64,000 nucleotides of DNA from NCBI GenBank assembly GCA_910587705.1, contig CAJUMX010000001.1, positions 62,001 to 126,000 of the forward strand, in the 5' to 3' direction. Source of the stretch: an uncultured Oscillibacter sp. (GTDB lineage Bacteria > Bacillota > Clostridia > Oscillospirales > Oscillospiraceae). A program made the translations under genes and the position numbers. Positions within the stretch are counted from its first letter, which is position 1. The number at the start of each line of letters is the position of its first letter. Below the pieces are notes generated by a model. It was not told the DNA's origin, ran no database searches, and saw nothing but the letters and a program-made list of their open reading frames with translations. Positions 9,158 to 17,274 of the stretch are shown here, piece after piece.

Positions 9158-9523
9158 GTGAAGAACCAGACCTATCGCATGACGATGCTCTTTGATTTTT
9201 ACGGGGAGCTCCTAACCGAGCGGCAGAAAGAATTCTTCGACCTCTATTATAATGAGGACCTCTCTCTGGCCGAGATCGCCGAAAACGTCGGCATCTCCCG
9301 TCAGGGCGTCCGGGACGTCATCGTCCGGGCGGAGGCCGCCATGCAGGAGGTGGAGGACAAAACCGGCATCATCAAGCGCTTCCTCACCCGGGGCGCCCAC
9401 ATAGACGCCATCGCCGCCGCCGCTGAGGAGATTTCCACCCTGAATTACCGCTATTACGAGGACCGGCGTCTGGCGGAGCTGGCGGACCAGATTCGCCGGG
9501 AAGCCGCCGCCTTAAAGGAATGA
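9158..9523 (+). CDS. YlxM-type helix-turn-helix protein, SRP operon
   Basis: 121 residues from the GTG at 9158, preceded by GGAAAGGGGG; the longer frame from 9011 crosses the promoter and is unlikely. The core LTERQKEFFDLYYNEDLSLAEIAE followed by GISRQGVRD is the sigma-4-like helix-turn-helix of the YlxM/UPF0122 family. Family members sit directly before ffh and are thought to be linked to the signal recognition particle pathway. The stop is 4 bases before ffh, so the two are one transcript. Confidence 0.92.
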   Translation: MKNQTYRMTMLFDFYGELLTERQKEFFDLYYNEDLSLAEIAENVGISRQGVRDVIVRAEAAMQEVEDKTGIIKRFLTRGAHIDAIAAAAEEISTLNYRYYEDRRLAELADQIRREAAALKE

Positions 9524-9527
9524 GCTT

Positions 9528-10904
9528 ATGGCATTTGAAGGATTGACCGAAAAACTGAACGCCGCCTTTAAGCGCCTCCGGGGCAAGGGCCGCCTGACGG
9601 AAAACGACGTCCGAGAGGCCATGCGGGAGGTCCGCCTGGCCCTTTTGGAGGCCGACGTAAGCTACAAGGTGGTCAAGGACTTTGTGGCCTCTGTCACAGA
9701 GCGGGCCGTGGGCAGCGACGTGCTGGACAGCCTCACCCCCGCCCAACAGGTGGTGAAAATCGTCAACGAGGAGCTCACCGGCCTTATGGGAGGGGCCAAC
9801 GCCAAAATCACCATGGCCAACAACGGCCCCACGGTGGTGATGATGGTGGGCCTCCAGGGCGCGGGCAAAACCACTACCACCGCCAAGCTGGGCGGATTGA
9901 TGCGCAGGCAATATCAAAAGCGGCCTCTGCTGGCCGCCTGTGACGTGTACCGCCCCGCCGCCATCGAGCAGCTAACGGTCGTGGGCGGGCAGATGGACCT
10001 CCCGGTCTTTGAGGAGGGCCAGGGGGACCCGGTGAAGATCGCCCAAAACGCCATCCGCCACGCCCGGGACCACGGCAGCGACATGGTGTTTTTGGACACC
10101 GCCGGACGGCTCCACGTGGACGAGAACCTGATGGATGAGCTGAAACGGATGAAGGCCGCCGTCCATCCCAACGAAATCCTGCTGGTGGTGGATGCCATGA
10201 CCGGCCAGGACGCGGTAAACGCCGCCACGGCCTTTGACGAGGCCCTGGGCATCGACGGCGTGATTCTCACCAAGCTGGACGGCGACGCCCGGGGCGGCGC
10301 GGCCCTGTCCATTCGGGCAGCCACGGGCAAGCCCATCAAATTCGCGGGCACCGGCGAGAAGCTGGACATGATCGAGCCCTTCCACCCAGACCGTATGGCC
10401 TCCCGCATCTTGGGCATGGGCGATATGCTCTCCTTCATCGAAAAGGCCGAGCAGGCCTATGACGAGAAGCAGGCCGCCAAGATTGAGGAGAAGCTGCGGA
10501 AAAACCGCTTCACTCTCCAGGACTACTATGACCAGCTCCAGCAGCTGAAAAACATGGGCGATCTGAGTCAACTACTGGGCATGATGCCCGGGGGACTGGG
10601 CAAACAACTCCAGGGCGCGTCCATTGACGAAAAGGCCATGGCCCGGACCGAGGCCATCATCCTCTCCATGACCCCCCTGGAGCGGGAAAACCCCCAGGTG
10701 CTGAACGCCAGCCGGAAAAAACGCATCGCCGCCGGCTGCGGCCTGGAGGTGGTGGATGTGAACCGCCTTTTGAAGCAGTTTGACATGATGCGGGAGCTCA
10801 CCAAGCAGATGACCAAGGGTGGGCGGATGCCCGGTCTCGGCGGCATGGGGGGAAAAGCCCCCTCCCGGCTGCACGGCTTCGGCCGGAAAAAGCGGTTTCG
10901 CTAA
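9528..10904 (+). CDS. ffh: Signal recognition particle GTPase Ffh
   Basis: 458 residues. N-terminal helical bundle, GTPase G domain with P-loop GLQGAGKTTTTAKL (~108-121), DTAGRLHVDE and TKLDGDARGG motifs, then the methionine-rich M domain ending in a Gly/Met-rich tail. It binds signal peptides emerging from the ribosome and delivers them with SRP RNA to FtsY. It follows ylxM by 4 bases and precedes rpsP in the usual order. Confidence 0.97.
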   Translation: MAFEGLTEKLNAAFKRLRGKGRLTENDVREAMREVRLALLEADVSYKVVKDFVASVTERAVGSDVLDSLTPAQQVVKIVNEELTGLMGGANAKITMANNGPTVVMMVGLQGAGKTTTTAKLGGLMRRQYQKRPLLAACDVYRPAAIEQLTVVGGQMDLPVFEEGQGDPVKIAQNAIRHARDHGSDMVFLDTAGRLHVDENLMDELKRMKAAVHPNEILLVVDAMTGQDAVNAATAFDEALGIDGVILTKLDGDARGGAALSIRAATGKPIKFAGTGEKLDMIEPFHPDRMASRILGMGDMLSFIEKAEQAYDEKQAAKIEEKLRKNRFTLQDYYDQLQQLKNMGDLSQLLGMMPGGLGKQLQGASIDEKAMARTEAIILSMTPLERENPQVLNASRKKRIAAGCGLEVVDVNRLLKQFDMMRELTKQMTKGGRMPGLGGMGGKAPSRLHGFGRKKRFR

Positions 10905-10990
10905 GCTATAAGTGCGGAGCATTTCCAAGAATAGAATGCAGCATTTATAATAAATCAATTGAATTCAAAAATTTTTGGAGGTACAACAAC

Positions 10991-11230
10991 ATGGTCAAGA
11001 TCAGACTGCGCCGCATGGGCGCGAAGAAGGCTCCCTTCTACCGGGTTGTGGTGGCGGACTCCCGCTTCCCCCGGGACGGCCGCTTCATTGAGGAGATCGG
11101 TACGTACAATCCCTGCGTCTCCCCCGCCGCCATCAAGATCGACGCGGAGCGGGCCCAGGCGTGGATCAAGTCCGGTGCTCAGCCCACCGACACCGTTCGG
11201 GCTCTGCTGAAAAAAGTGGACGTCCTCTGA
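10991..11230 (+). CDS. rpsP: 30S ribosomal protein S16
   Basis: 79 residues; MVKIRLRRMGAKKAPFYRVVVADSR is the family's hallmark N-terminus. TTTGGAGG lies about 9 bases before the ATG. The 86-base gap after ffh is AT-rich but shows no clear terminator, so co-transcription with ffh is likely. Confidence 0.97.
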   Translation: MVKIRLRRMGAKKAPFYRVVVADSRFPRDGRFIEEIGTYNPCVSPAAIKIDAERAQAWIKSGAQPTDTVRALLKKVDVL

Positions 11231-11245
11231 TCCGGAGGGCGGCGC

Positions 11246-11479
11246 ATGAAGGACTTGCTGCTCTATATCGCCCGGAACCTGGTGGACGACCCGGAGGCAG
11301 TCACGGTCACGGAGACCGCCTCCGGCAATCAGGAGCTGACTCTGGAGCTGCGCGTCGCCCCCGACGACATGGGTAAGGTCATCGGGCGGCAGGGCCGCAT
11401 CGCCAAGGAGATTCGCACCATTGTCCGTTCCCGCGCCCAGCGGGAGGGCATCAAGGTCTCCGTCGATATTATGGACTAA
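11246..11479 (+). CDS. khpA: KH-domain RNA-binding protein KhpA
   Basis: 77 residues. The single KH domain has the GxxG loop within KVIGRQGRIAKEIRTIVRS, and the protein ends VSVDIMD, as in the KhpA/YlqC family. In related Firmicutes KhpA works with KhpB in post-transcriptional control of cell division and elongation. It follows rpsP as usual, but the normal next genes (rimM, trmD, rplS) are absent: a terminator and a minus-strand gene come next. Confidence 0.93.
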   Translation: MKDLLLYIARNLVDDPEAVTVTETASGNQELTLELRVAPDDMGKVIGRQGRIAKEIRTIVRSRAQREGIKVSVDIMD

Positions 11480-11589
11480 CCCCTTTTTCCCGCGCGAACG
11501 AGTATCCCTGCCAAATGTTCACACGCTCTGCTTGTCCGGCGCTCAGCCAAACCGGCGGGACGGCGGTGGAATTTTGGATTAAATGAACA

Positions 11590-11621
11590 AAAGACCGGCG
11601 TGGTGTTCCACGCCGGTCTTT
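11590..11621. terminator. Bidirectional terminator between khpA and the flavodiiron gene
   Basis: A perfect 14 bp stem (arms AAAGACCGGCGTGG and CCACGCCGGTCTTT) with a TGTT loop lies between two converging genes. A-rich sequence on one side and T-rich on the other let it end transcripts from both strands. Confidence 0.85.
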
Positions 11622-11629
11622 CCCTATGT

Positions 11630-12835
11630 TTACGCCAGGATATTCTCTGCCAAGGCGTCAGCCAGAGCCTCCAGCCCCTTCCGCTGGTCCTCCTTTACGG
11701 AGGATTTCAGGCTGACGGTCCCCTCCAGCAGGGTCATGTTCTTCATGGCTCCCACCAGCTCCGCCATCTGCTTTCCGGCCGCCGGGGCCCAGGTGCCATT
11801 CTCGATGAGGGCCACCGTCCGGTTCCGCAGGCCGTGGGACTTCAGGTCCCGGATCAGATTCTCCATGGGCGTGTAGATTTCCCCGTTGTAGGTGACGGAG
11901 GCAAACACCAGATGGCTGCACCGGAAGGCCTCGGCCACCAGCTCGGAAACGTGGGTGTGGGACACATCATAGAGCCGCACGTCCTTCACGCCTTTGTCCG
12001 CCAGCCGGGCGGCCAGAATCTCGGCGGCATTCTCCGTGTTTCCGTAGATGGAACCACAGAAGATGGCGGCGGTTTTATGCTCGGGCGTGTAGCTGCTCCA
12101 GCGCTGGTACTTCTCCACAAACCACTCGACGTTCTGCCGCCAGATGGGGCCGTGGAGAGGGCAAAGATATCGGATCCCCAGACCTGCCGCTTTTTTCAAA
12201 AGGGTCTGGACCTGGGCGCCGTACTTGCCCACAATGTTGGTGTAATACCGCCGGGCGTCGGGGAGCCATTCGGCCTCGAAATTCACCTCGTCGGCAAAGA
12301 TATTGCCGTTCAGCGCGCCAAAGGTGCCGAAGGCGTCGGCGGAGAAGAGGACCTTTTCCGTGGTATCGTAGGTCACCATGACCTCCGGCCAGTGGACCAT
12401 GGGGGCCAGGGCGAAGGTGAATACATGACGCCCGGTGGAGAGCGTGTCTCCCTCCTTCACAATGACACAGCGGTCTGTGACATTGGTGTCGAAGAACTGG
12501 CTGATCATGGAGATGGCCTTGGCACTGGCCACCACCTGGGCCTTGGGATGGGTGCGGAGCACCGCTCCCAGAGTGGAGCAGTGGTCCGGCTCCATGTGGT
12601 TCACCACCACATAGTCCAGCGGACGGCCCTGGAGGGCATGCTCCAGATTCTCATAGAAATGCGCGCCCACGGCGGAGTCCGCCGTGTCCAGAAGGACGGT
12701 TTTCTCGTCCAGCACTAAGTATGCGTTGTAGCTGACGCCCCGGGGAACGGGGAACACATTCTCAAACAGGCTCAGCCGCCGGTCGGACCCGCCGATGAGC
12801 AGAATGTCCGGCATGATATTCCGTACACAATACAT
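11630..12835 (-). CDS. Flavodiiron protein (FprA type, O2/NO reductase)
   Basis: 401 residues. The N-terminal metallo-beta-lactamase-like domain carries the di-iron ligand motif HMEPDH (~80-85), and further ligands appear in the surroundings of HWPEVMVTYD and CPLHGPIW. The C-terminal ~140 residues form a flavodoxin domain (IFCGSIYGNTENAAE, FMN phosphate loop). It reduces O2 to water or NO to N2O and protects anaerobes; electrons usually come from rubredoxin, which is not encoded here. ATG at 12835 follows AAGGAG. It appears to be a single-gene unit ending at the shared terminator. Confidence 0.93.
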   Translation of the reverse strand: MYCVRNIMPDILLIGGSDRRLSLFENVFPVPRGVSYNAYLVLDEKTVLLDTADSAVGAHFYENLEHALQGRPLDYVVVNHMEPDHCSTLGAVLRTHPKAQVVASAKAISMISQFFDTNVTDRCVIVKEGDTLSTGRHVFTFALAPMVHWPEVMVTYDTTEKVLFSADAFGTFGALNGNIFADEVNFEAEWLPDARRYYTNIVGKYGAQVQTLLKKAAGLGIRYLCPLHGPIWRQNVEWFVEKYQRWSSYTPEHKTAAIFCGSIYGNTENAAEILAARLADKGVKDVRLYDVSHTHVSELVAEAFRCSHLVFASVTYNGEIYTPMENLIRDLKSHGLRNRTVALIENGTWAPAAGKQMAELVGAMKNMTLLEGTVSLKSSVKEDQRKGLEALADALAENILA

Positions 12836-12920
12836 GTCGCTTTCTCCTTTGGTTGTGATAGTTTCGCAAGGTTAATCTACCCTAAATTCCCCGGTTTGTC
12901 AAGGGCTTGGCAGACATAAG

Positions 12921-12947
12921 AAGGACGCGCCTGTCCGGCGCGTCCTT
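12921..12947 (-). terminator. Terminator after the lipoprotein gene
   Basis: An 11 bp perfect stem (AAGGACGCGCC / GGCGCGTCCTT) with a 5-base loop lies 6 bases after the lipoprotein stop codon. The T-run on the minus strand is short (CTTCTTATG), so efficiency is uncertain. Confidence 0.65.
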
Positions 12948-12952
12948 GTGCA

Positions 12953-13564
12953 TTATCCCAAAAACCGGGACGGGTCCCGCAGGGCCTCCGCCGTCTCCGC
13001 CGGAACGTCGATGGTGAAGGTCAGAAAATCCCCCAGATCCACATGCAGCAAAGAGGGCAGATCCTCCAAAATCACCAGGGTCACCACGTCCTCCGACGCC
13101 GAGACGGTGAAGCGAACCAGCTCCTCGTACTTCCGGTCCTCTTCCTTCTGGCCCACCTTCAAAGTCTCCTGCTGGCAGTAGACATAGCTGTACGCCGGGT
13201 CTCCGGGGTCCTCGGTCAGCCGATCTCCCTGATGGCCGTCGTCGCTGAGGAGATCGTCTATGGCCTTGACCTGTTCCGGGTCCGTTACCGTCCCGACTTC
13301 GTTGTCTTTCTCGTCCAGGACCTTCCAGTAGTGGTCCTTTTCCACGCCGTTCTCATCCTGGGTACTCCAGGCCCTCGCGGCTTCGTCCATGGAGTCTTCC
13401 CAGTCCTGTGCCCACTCCTCGGCGGCCTCTTCTATGGAATCCGTCATAGAGTCCACCCAGTCCCTCTGAAACTCCTTGTCGTTGGGAGAGGTAATCCTGC
13501 AGCCGGACAGCAGGGACATGGACAGGACCAGAACGCAGAACATCGCAAGTTGTTTTTTCATCAT
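12953..13564 (-). CDS. Putative lipoprotein, unknown function
   Basis: 203 residues starting MMKKQLAMFCVLVL. A signal peptide ends in the lipobox LLSGC, so the mature protein should be lipid-anchored at Cys ~22. After that comes an acidic, Trp-rich helical stretch (~34-75) and a mixed alpha/beta region with no motif I recognise. The start has AAGGAG 3-6 bases upstream of the tandem ATGs. It is followed by a terminator and preceded by the COG2426 gene, with which it may be co-transcribed (13-base gap). Function not assigned. Confidence 0.75.
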   Translation of the reverse strand: MMKKQLAMFCVLVLSMSLLSGCRITSPNDKEFQRDWVDSMTDSIEEAAEEWAQDWEDSMDEAARAWSTQDENGVEKDHYWKVLDEKDNEVGTVTDPEQVKAIDDLLSDDGHQGDRLTEDPGDPAYSYVYCQQETLKVGQKEEDRKYEELVRFTVSASEDVVTLVILEDLPSLLHVDLGDFLTFTIDVPAETAEALRDPSRFLG

Positions 13565-13577
13565 GTACTCCTTATCA

Positions 13578-14063
13578 TCAAATCAGCAGATTAAATACCC
13601 CCAAGGTGATAGCGGTGGTGATGGCCGCCGCAATGACCAGCCCCAGAAAAATAGCGGGCAGGGCATGGCGCAGCCGGATATCCAGCAGCGAGGCCACCAG
13701 CGCTCCGGTCCAGGCCCCGGTCCCCGGCAGGGGGATGCCCACCAGGATTACCAGCCCTGCCAGCCGGTACTTCCGCACCAGCCGTCCCTTGAGGTGGGCC
13801 CGGCGCTCCAGCCAGACAATCTTGGGGCCCAGGAAACGGGTTCCCCGGAGCCAGTTGACCACCCGCCGCCCCAGCAGGATGATAAAGGGGGCGGGGACCA
13901 GATTTCCGGCCACGGCGGCAATACAGGCCAAGGCCGGGGGCAGCCCCGAGGCGATTCCCGCCGGGATGGCCCCCCGGAGCTCAATCACCGGAGCCATGGC
14001 CACCAGGAAGGTCATCAGCAATTCATGTGTCATCGTTTCAAAAAAGCTCTCTGAGAACAGCAT
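13578..14063 (-). CDS. Small multidrug export family membrane protein (COG2426-like)
   Basis: 161 residues, four to five hydrophobic segments. The N-terminal pattern MAPVIELRGAIPAGIASGLP and the middle GIPLPGTGAWTGALVASLL are typical of the Sm_multidrug_ex/COG2426 family, named by remote resemblance to exporters; the true substrate is unknown. ATG at 14063 follows GGAGGAACCCT. Confidence 0.82.
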   Translation of the reverse strand: MLFSESFFETMTHELLMTFLVAMAPVIELRGAIPAGIASGLPPALACIAAVAGNLVPAPFIILLGRRVVNWLRGTRFLGPKIVWLERRAHLKGRLVRKYRLAGLVILVGIPLPGTGAWTGALVASLLDIRLRHALPAIFLGLVIAAAITTAITLGVFNLLI

Positions 14064-14101
14064 AGGGTTCCTCCATAATGGTTGGCATTATGGAATCTAG
14101 T

Positions 14102-14920
14102 TTACTCCAGGTTCAGGTGCTTTTTCAAGAAGAACGTGGTGATGGCGTAAAAAATTGCGCCGTAGACGATCACACACCCAATGGCCATCAGCAGGCCCAC
14201 ATGAATCGCCACAGTGGGCGAGGGGTCCCAGTGAGAGAAGAAGCGATCGAACACATTCAACTTGTTTGAAGCGATGATCAGCAGGGAGCCCGCAAACTGC
14301 AAAGCAAACTGAATCCCAAAGAACCAGACCACAGACCACAGCAGCTTGTGGTTCGCCTGGCTGTGCCCCGCCGCCAGGGCGGCGTAGAACTGGAGGGAGA
14401 AGGCCACCAGGGACAAAAACATCAGGACGGCAAACTCCACCAGATAGATGGTGCCGTTAAACGCCTCGCTGACTTTCAGCTTCCGCAGTCCCTCCAGGAA
14501 ATACCGGAGGAAGTCCAGAAATTCCCGCAGGAAGCCTCCCTGATAGGCCACCACCAGACTGGCGGCGATGATGGCCAGCACCGTGACGATGAACCACACG
14601 GAGGAGACAATCAGCTTTGACCAGATGTGCTGGTGGACGGAGGCCGGAAGGGTGAACATCAAATAGCCCTCGTCCTGGAGGAGGTTCTTGTAAAACCGCT
14701 GAATCATCAGCACAAAGGCCAGCAGACAGGCCCCGGTGATGGCGGTGCCAAAGGCTATGACAATCAAAACACCCAGGATATTCAAAATGTCGAACCGGCT
14801 GTCCAGCATCCCACGGCCCGCCAGGTTGGAGCCCACGGCGGTAACCAGCAGAATCAGGTACATGGGCAGCATGATCCGCCCTGTGGCACGAAACTCGTGC
14901 TTCAACAATTTCCTCAGCAT
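14102..14920 (-). CDS. ABC-2 type transporter permease
   Basis: 272 residues with about six membrane segments and a basic N-terminus (MLRKLLKHEFRATGR), typical of the permease of two-gene ABC-2 exporters. It overlaps the upstream ATPase gene by 7 bases. Together with the ATPase and the GntR regulator it forms a Bacillus ytr/Clostridium-like exporter unit that usually answers cell-envelope stress or antibiotics; the substrate cannot be read from sequence. Confidence 0.85.
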   Translation of the reverse strand: MLRKLLKHEFRATGRIMLPMYLILLVTAVGSNLAGRGMLDSRFDILNILGVLIVIAFGTAITGACLLAFVLMIQRFYKNLLQDEGYLMFTLPASVHQHIWSKLIVSSVWFIVTVLAIIAASLVVAYQGGFLREFLDFLRYFLEGLRKLKVSEAFNGTIYLVEFAVLMFLSLVAFSLQFYAALAAGHSQANHKLLWSVVWFFGIQFALQFAGSLLIIASNKLNVFDRFFSHWDPSPTVAIHVGLLMAIGCVIVYGAIFYAITTFFLKKHLNLE

Positions 14921-15609
14921 TTGAACACCTCCCGGAACAGCGCGTCCACGCTCATGCCCTTCTCCTCCCGGATGTCGTCCACGGTGGACTGGAGAGCCAC
15001 GCGGCCCTGGCTGATAAAGATGACCTCGTCCAGCACCTTCTCCACGTCGGCGATAAGGTGGGTGGAAATCACCACCGCCGCCTCGGGGTTGTAGTTGCCG
15101 ATGATGGTGGAGAGAATATAGTCCCGGGTGGCGGGGTCCACGCCGCCGATGGGCTCATCCAGCAGATAGAGCTTTGCCGCCCGGCTCATGACCATGATGA
15201 GCTGGACCTTTTCCCGGGTGCCCTTGGACATCTGCTTCACGGCCTGCCGGGGCTGGATGCCCAGGTGGTCCAGCATCTCCTCCGCCGCCTCCCGGCGGAA
15301 GTCCTGGTAAAAGTCCCCATAGAAGTCCAGCAGCTGCCGGGCCGTCATCCAGGTGGGGATGGCCGTCCGCTCCGGGAGATAGCTCACCAGGCTGTGGCTC
15401 TCCCTCCCCGGTGCCGTGCCGCACACGGCGATGTAGCCCCCGTCGGGAGTCAGCAGGCCGTTGGCTAATTTAATCAGTGTGGTCTTGCCGCTGCCGTTGG
15501 GCCCCAGAAGGCCCACGATGCGGCCCGGCTCCACGGTGAGGCTCACCTCGTCCAGGGCCGCGGTCCTCCCGAACCGCTTGGTCAGTCCCTTGCACTCAAG
15601 CACTGGCAT
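14914..15609 (-). CDS. ABC transporter ATP-binding protein
   Basis: 231 residues. Walker A GPNGSGKTT (~36-44), a weak ABC signature (QMSKGTREKVQL instead of LSGGQ), Walker B LYLLDEPIGGVD, and an H-loop VISTHLIADVE. The degenerate signature is common in the YtrB-type ATPases. It overlaps the GntR gene by 14 bases and the permease by 7, so the three are translationally coupled. Confidence 0.92.
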   Translation of the reverse strand: MPVLECKGLTKRFGRTAALDEVSLTVEPGRIVGLLGPNGSGKTTLIKLANGLLTPDGGYIAVCGTAPGRESHSLVSYLPERTAIPTWMTARQLLDFYGDFYQDFRREAAEEMLDHLGIQPRQAVKQMSKGTREKVQLIMVMSRAAKLYLLDEPIGGVDPATRDYILSTIIGNYNPEAAVVISTHLIADVEKVLDEVIFISQGRVALQSTVDDIREEKGMSVDALFREVFKC

Positions 15610-15982
15610 GGTCCGCTTCCTCCTCTCCCAATTCCTTCGAAATCAGATCGATGATCTCATCCCTCTGGAAGCCCAGCCGGAGCATCGCCTCCAAAAATGT
15701 CTTGACATGCCTCTCGGCCAGGCTCCGCTTCGCCGTGTTGATCATGGTATTATCCTCCGTCACAAATCTTCCCGCGGTCCGCTGGCTGTACACCAGCCCG
15801 TCCCGCTCCAGCTCCGCCAGGGCCCTCTGCATGGTGTTGGGATTTACCCCGGCCTCCGTGGCCAGGTCCCGCACCGAGGGCAATCGTTCCCCAGGGGGGA
15901 ACGCGCCGGTGACGATGCCCACCTTTACCTGCTGAATCAGCTGGGTATAGATCGGGGCGTCGTTGGAAAACTGCCATTGCAT
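15596..15982 (-). CDS. GntR family (YtrA-type) transcriptional repressor
   Basis: 128 residues from the ATG at 15982, 8 bases after GGAGG (a GTG at 15991 is too close to it). The winged helix-turn-helix spans ~8-75 (PIYTQLIQQVKVGIVTGAF ... LPSVRDLATEAGVNPNT). The tail is only ~55 residues, as in the YtrA subgroup, which lacks a ligand domain and typically represses its own ABC exporter operon. It is the first gene of that operon. The upstream sequence TTGACA-16-TATTGT (minus strand, ~16030-16060) is a fair promoter overlapping a partly symmetric TATTAGTTACATA. Confidence 0.88.
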   Translation of the reverse strand: MQWQFSNDAPIYTQLIQQVKVGIVTGAFPPGERLPSVRDLATEAGVNPNTMQRALAELERDGLVYSQRTAGRFVTEDNTMINTAKRSLAERHVKTFLEAMLRLGFQRDEIIDLISKELGEEEADHASA

Positions 15983-16193
15983 CTTGCGCACCTCCTGTGT
16001 TTGTTCTGTTGTCTTATGTAACTAATACAATAGCACGTTTTCCCAAAATGTCAAGAGGCTTTTGAAAAAATTTTTCCTCCGTCTCCCCTTTGCCCCTGCG
16101 CTCGAAGCGGCTAAGGCAGAGGCACAGGTTCGCTCCCGCGCCCGCTTTGTCGCTGACCGGCGCGCCGAAATGCGCCTCCATCGGTCCCTTCCC

Positions 16194-16222
16194 TTGCAAA
16201 TTTTGCTTCGCTATGGTATCAT
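16194..16222 (+). promoter_or_regulatory. Probable promoter of the YjdF-like gene
   Basis: TTGCAA (16194-16199), 17 bases, TATCAT (16217-16222), about 70 bases before the gene at 16295. Spacing is ideal but both hexamers deviate. The rest of the 15.99-16.29 kb gap holds the divergent GntR promoter and no further gene. Confidence 0.45.
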
Positions 16223-16294
16223 GGCTGCCAGGATATCACAGCATTTCCCACCGTTTTCCTCTCCGGAATACGGACATTGTAAAAGGAGGTCCCC

Positions 16295-17182
16295 ATGTCC
16301 AAACTCAGCAAGCAAGAGCAAAAACGCGCAAAGAAGAGAGAAAAGAAGAACTTCCGCCAGGCGATGGAAAAAGAGCTGCGGGAGCACAAGAGCTCCTTCC
16401 TCGTCTTTTACACCCTGCGGCTTCTGGTCATCGTCATCTTCGTCCGCCAAATCATCATCGGCGGCTATGAGAGCGCCTTCTACTGCGCCCTGGCCTACCT
16501 GCTCCTTTATGTCCCCAGCTGGATTCAGGTGAAGTTCCACATCGAGCTGCCCCCCGCCCTGGAGATCACCGTTCTCTGCTTCATCTACGCGGCGGAGGTC
16601 CTGGGGGAGGTCAACGCTTTCTATGTGGTCGTCCCCCACTGGGACACCATGCTCCACACCCTCAACGGCTTCCTGGCCGCCGCCGTGGGCTTTGCCATGG
16701 TGGTGCTCCTCAACGACGACGAGCGCCTCACCTTCGACCTCTCCCCCGTCTTTTTGGCCTTGGTGGCCTTCTGCTTCTCCATGACCATCGGCGTTTTGTG
16801 GGAGTTCTTCGAGTTCGGCATGGATATGTTTTTCCACACCGACATGCAGCGGGACACGGTGGTCAACGCCATCTACTCCGCCAGTCTGGACGTGACCCGC
16901 TCCAACAAGGTGGTGGCCGTGCCGGGCATCCAGGAGGTCCTGGTCAACGGCGAGAGCCTGGGGCTGGGGGGATATCTGGACATCGGCCTCATCGACACCA
17001 TGAAGGACCTCTTCGTCAACTTCATCGGCGCGGTGGTCTTTTCCTTCACCGGCTTCTTCTACGCCAAGAGCAAGGGCAAAAAGCGCACCGCCGCCCAGGG
17101 CTTTGTCCCTAGCCGAAAGACGGCGGACCGGGACTACCTCAATCAGGCCCGGGAGGAACACGAGGACAAGCCGGAGACCTGA
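16295..17182 (+). CDS. Conserved membrane protein, YjdF/DUF2238-like
   Basis: 295 residues. A very basic N-terminal tail (~1-30) precedes about six membrane segments. The signature stretches WDTMLHTLNGFLAAAVGF and GVLWEFFEFGMD resemble the DUF2238/YjdF family, where the conserved His and Glu residues lie in the membrane. No enzymatic function is established. It has AAGGAGG before the ATG and its own promoter. Family assignment is from memory of the motif pattern and moderately sure. Confidence 0.65.
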   Translation: MSKLSKQEQKRAKKREKKNFRQAMEKELREHKSSFLVFYTLRLLVIVIFVRQIIIGGYESAFYCALAYLLLYVPSWIQVKFHIELPPALEITVLCFIYAAEVLGEVNAFYVVVPHWDTMLHTLNGFLAAAVGFAMVVLLNDDERLTFDLSPVFLALVAFCFSMTIGVLWEFFEFGMDMFFHTDMQRDTVVNAIYSASLDVTRSNKVVAVPGIQEVLVNGESLGLGGYLDIGLIDTMKDLFVNFIGAVVFSFTGFFYAKSKGKKRTAAQGFVPSRKTADRDYLNQAREEHEDKPET

Positions 17183-17210
17183 CCGGAACTGTTAAATTTT
17201 TGTAACCGGG

Positions 17211-17238
17211 TTGCTTTTTGGAAATTCGGTGATATGAT
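17211..17238 (+). promoter_or_regulatory. Probable promoter of the CobW gene pair
   Basis: TTGCTT (17211-17216), 16 bases, TATGAT (17233-17238), about 36 bases before the first CobW-type gene. No clear Zur-type palindrome was seen around it. Confidence 0.5.
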
Positions 17239-17274
17239 TACCTTGCATAAATTGAAAACAAAGGACTTGATACC

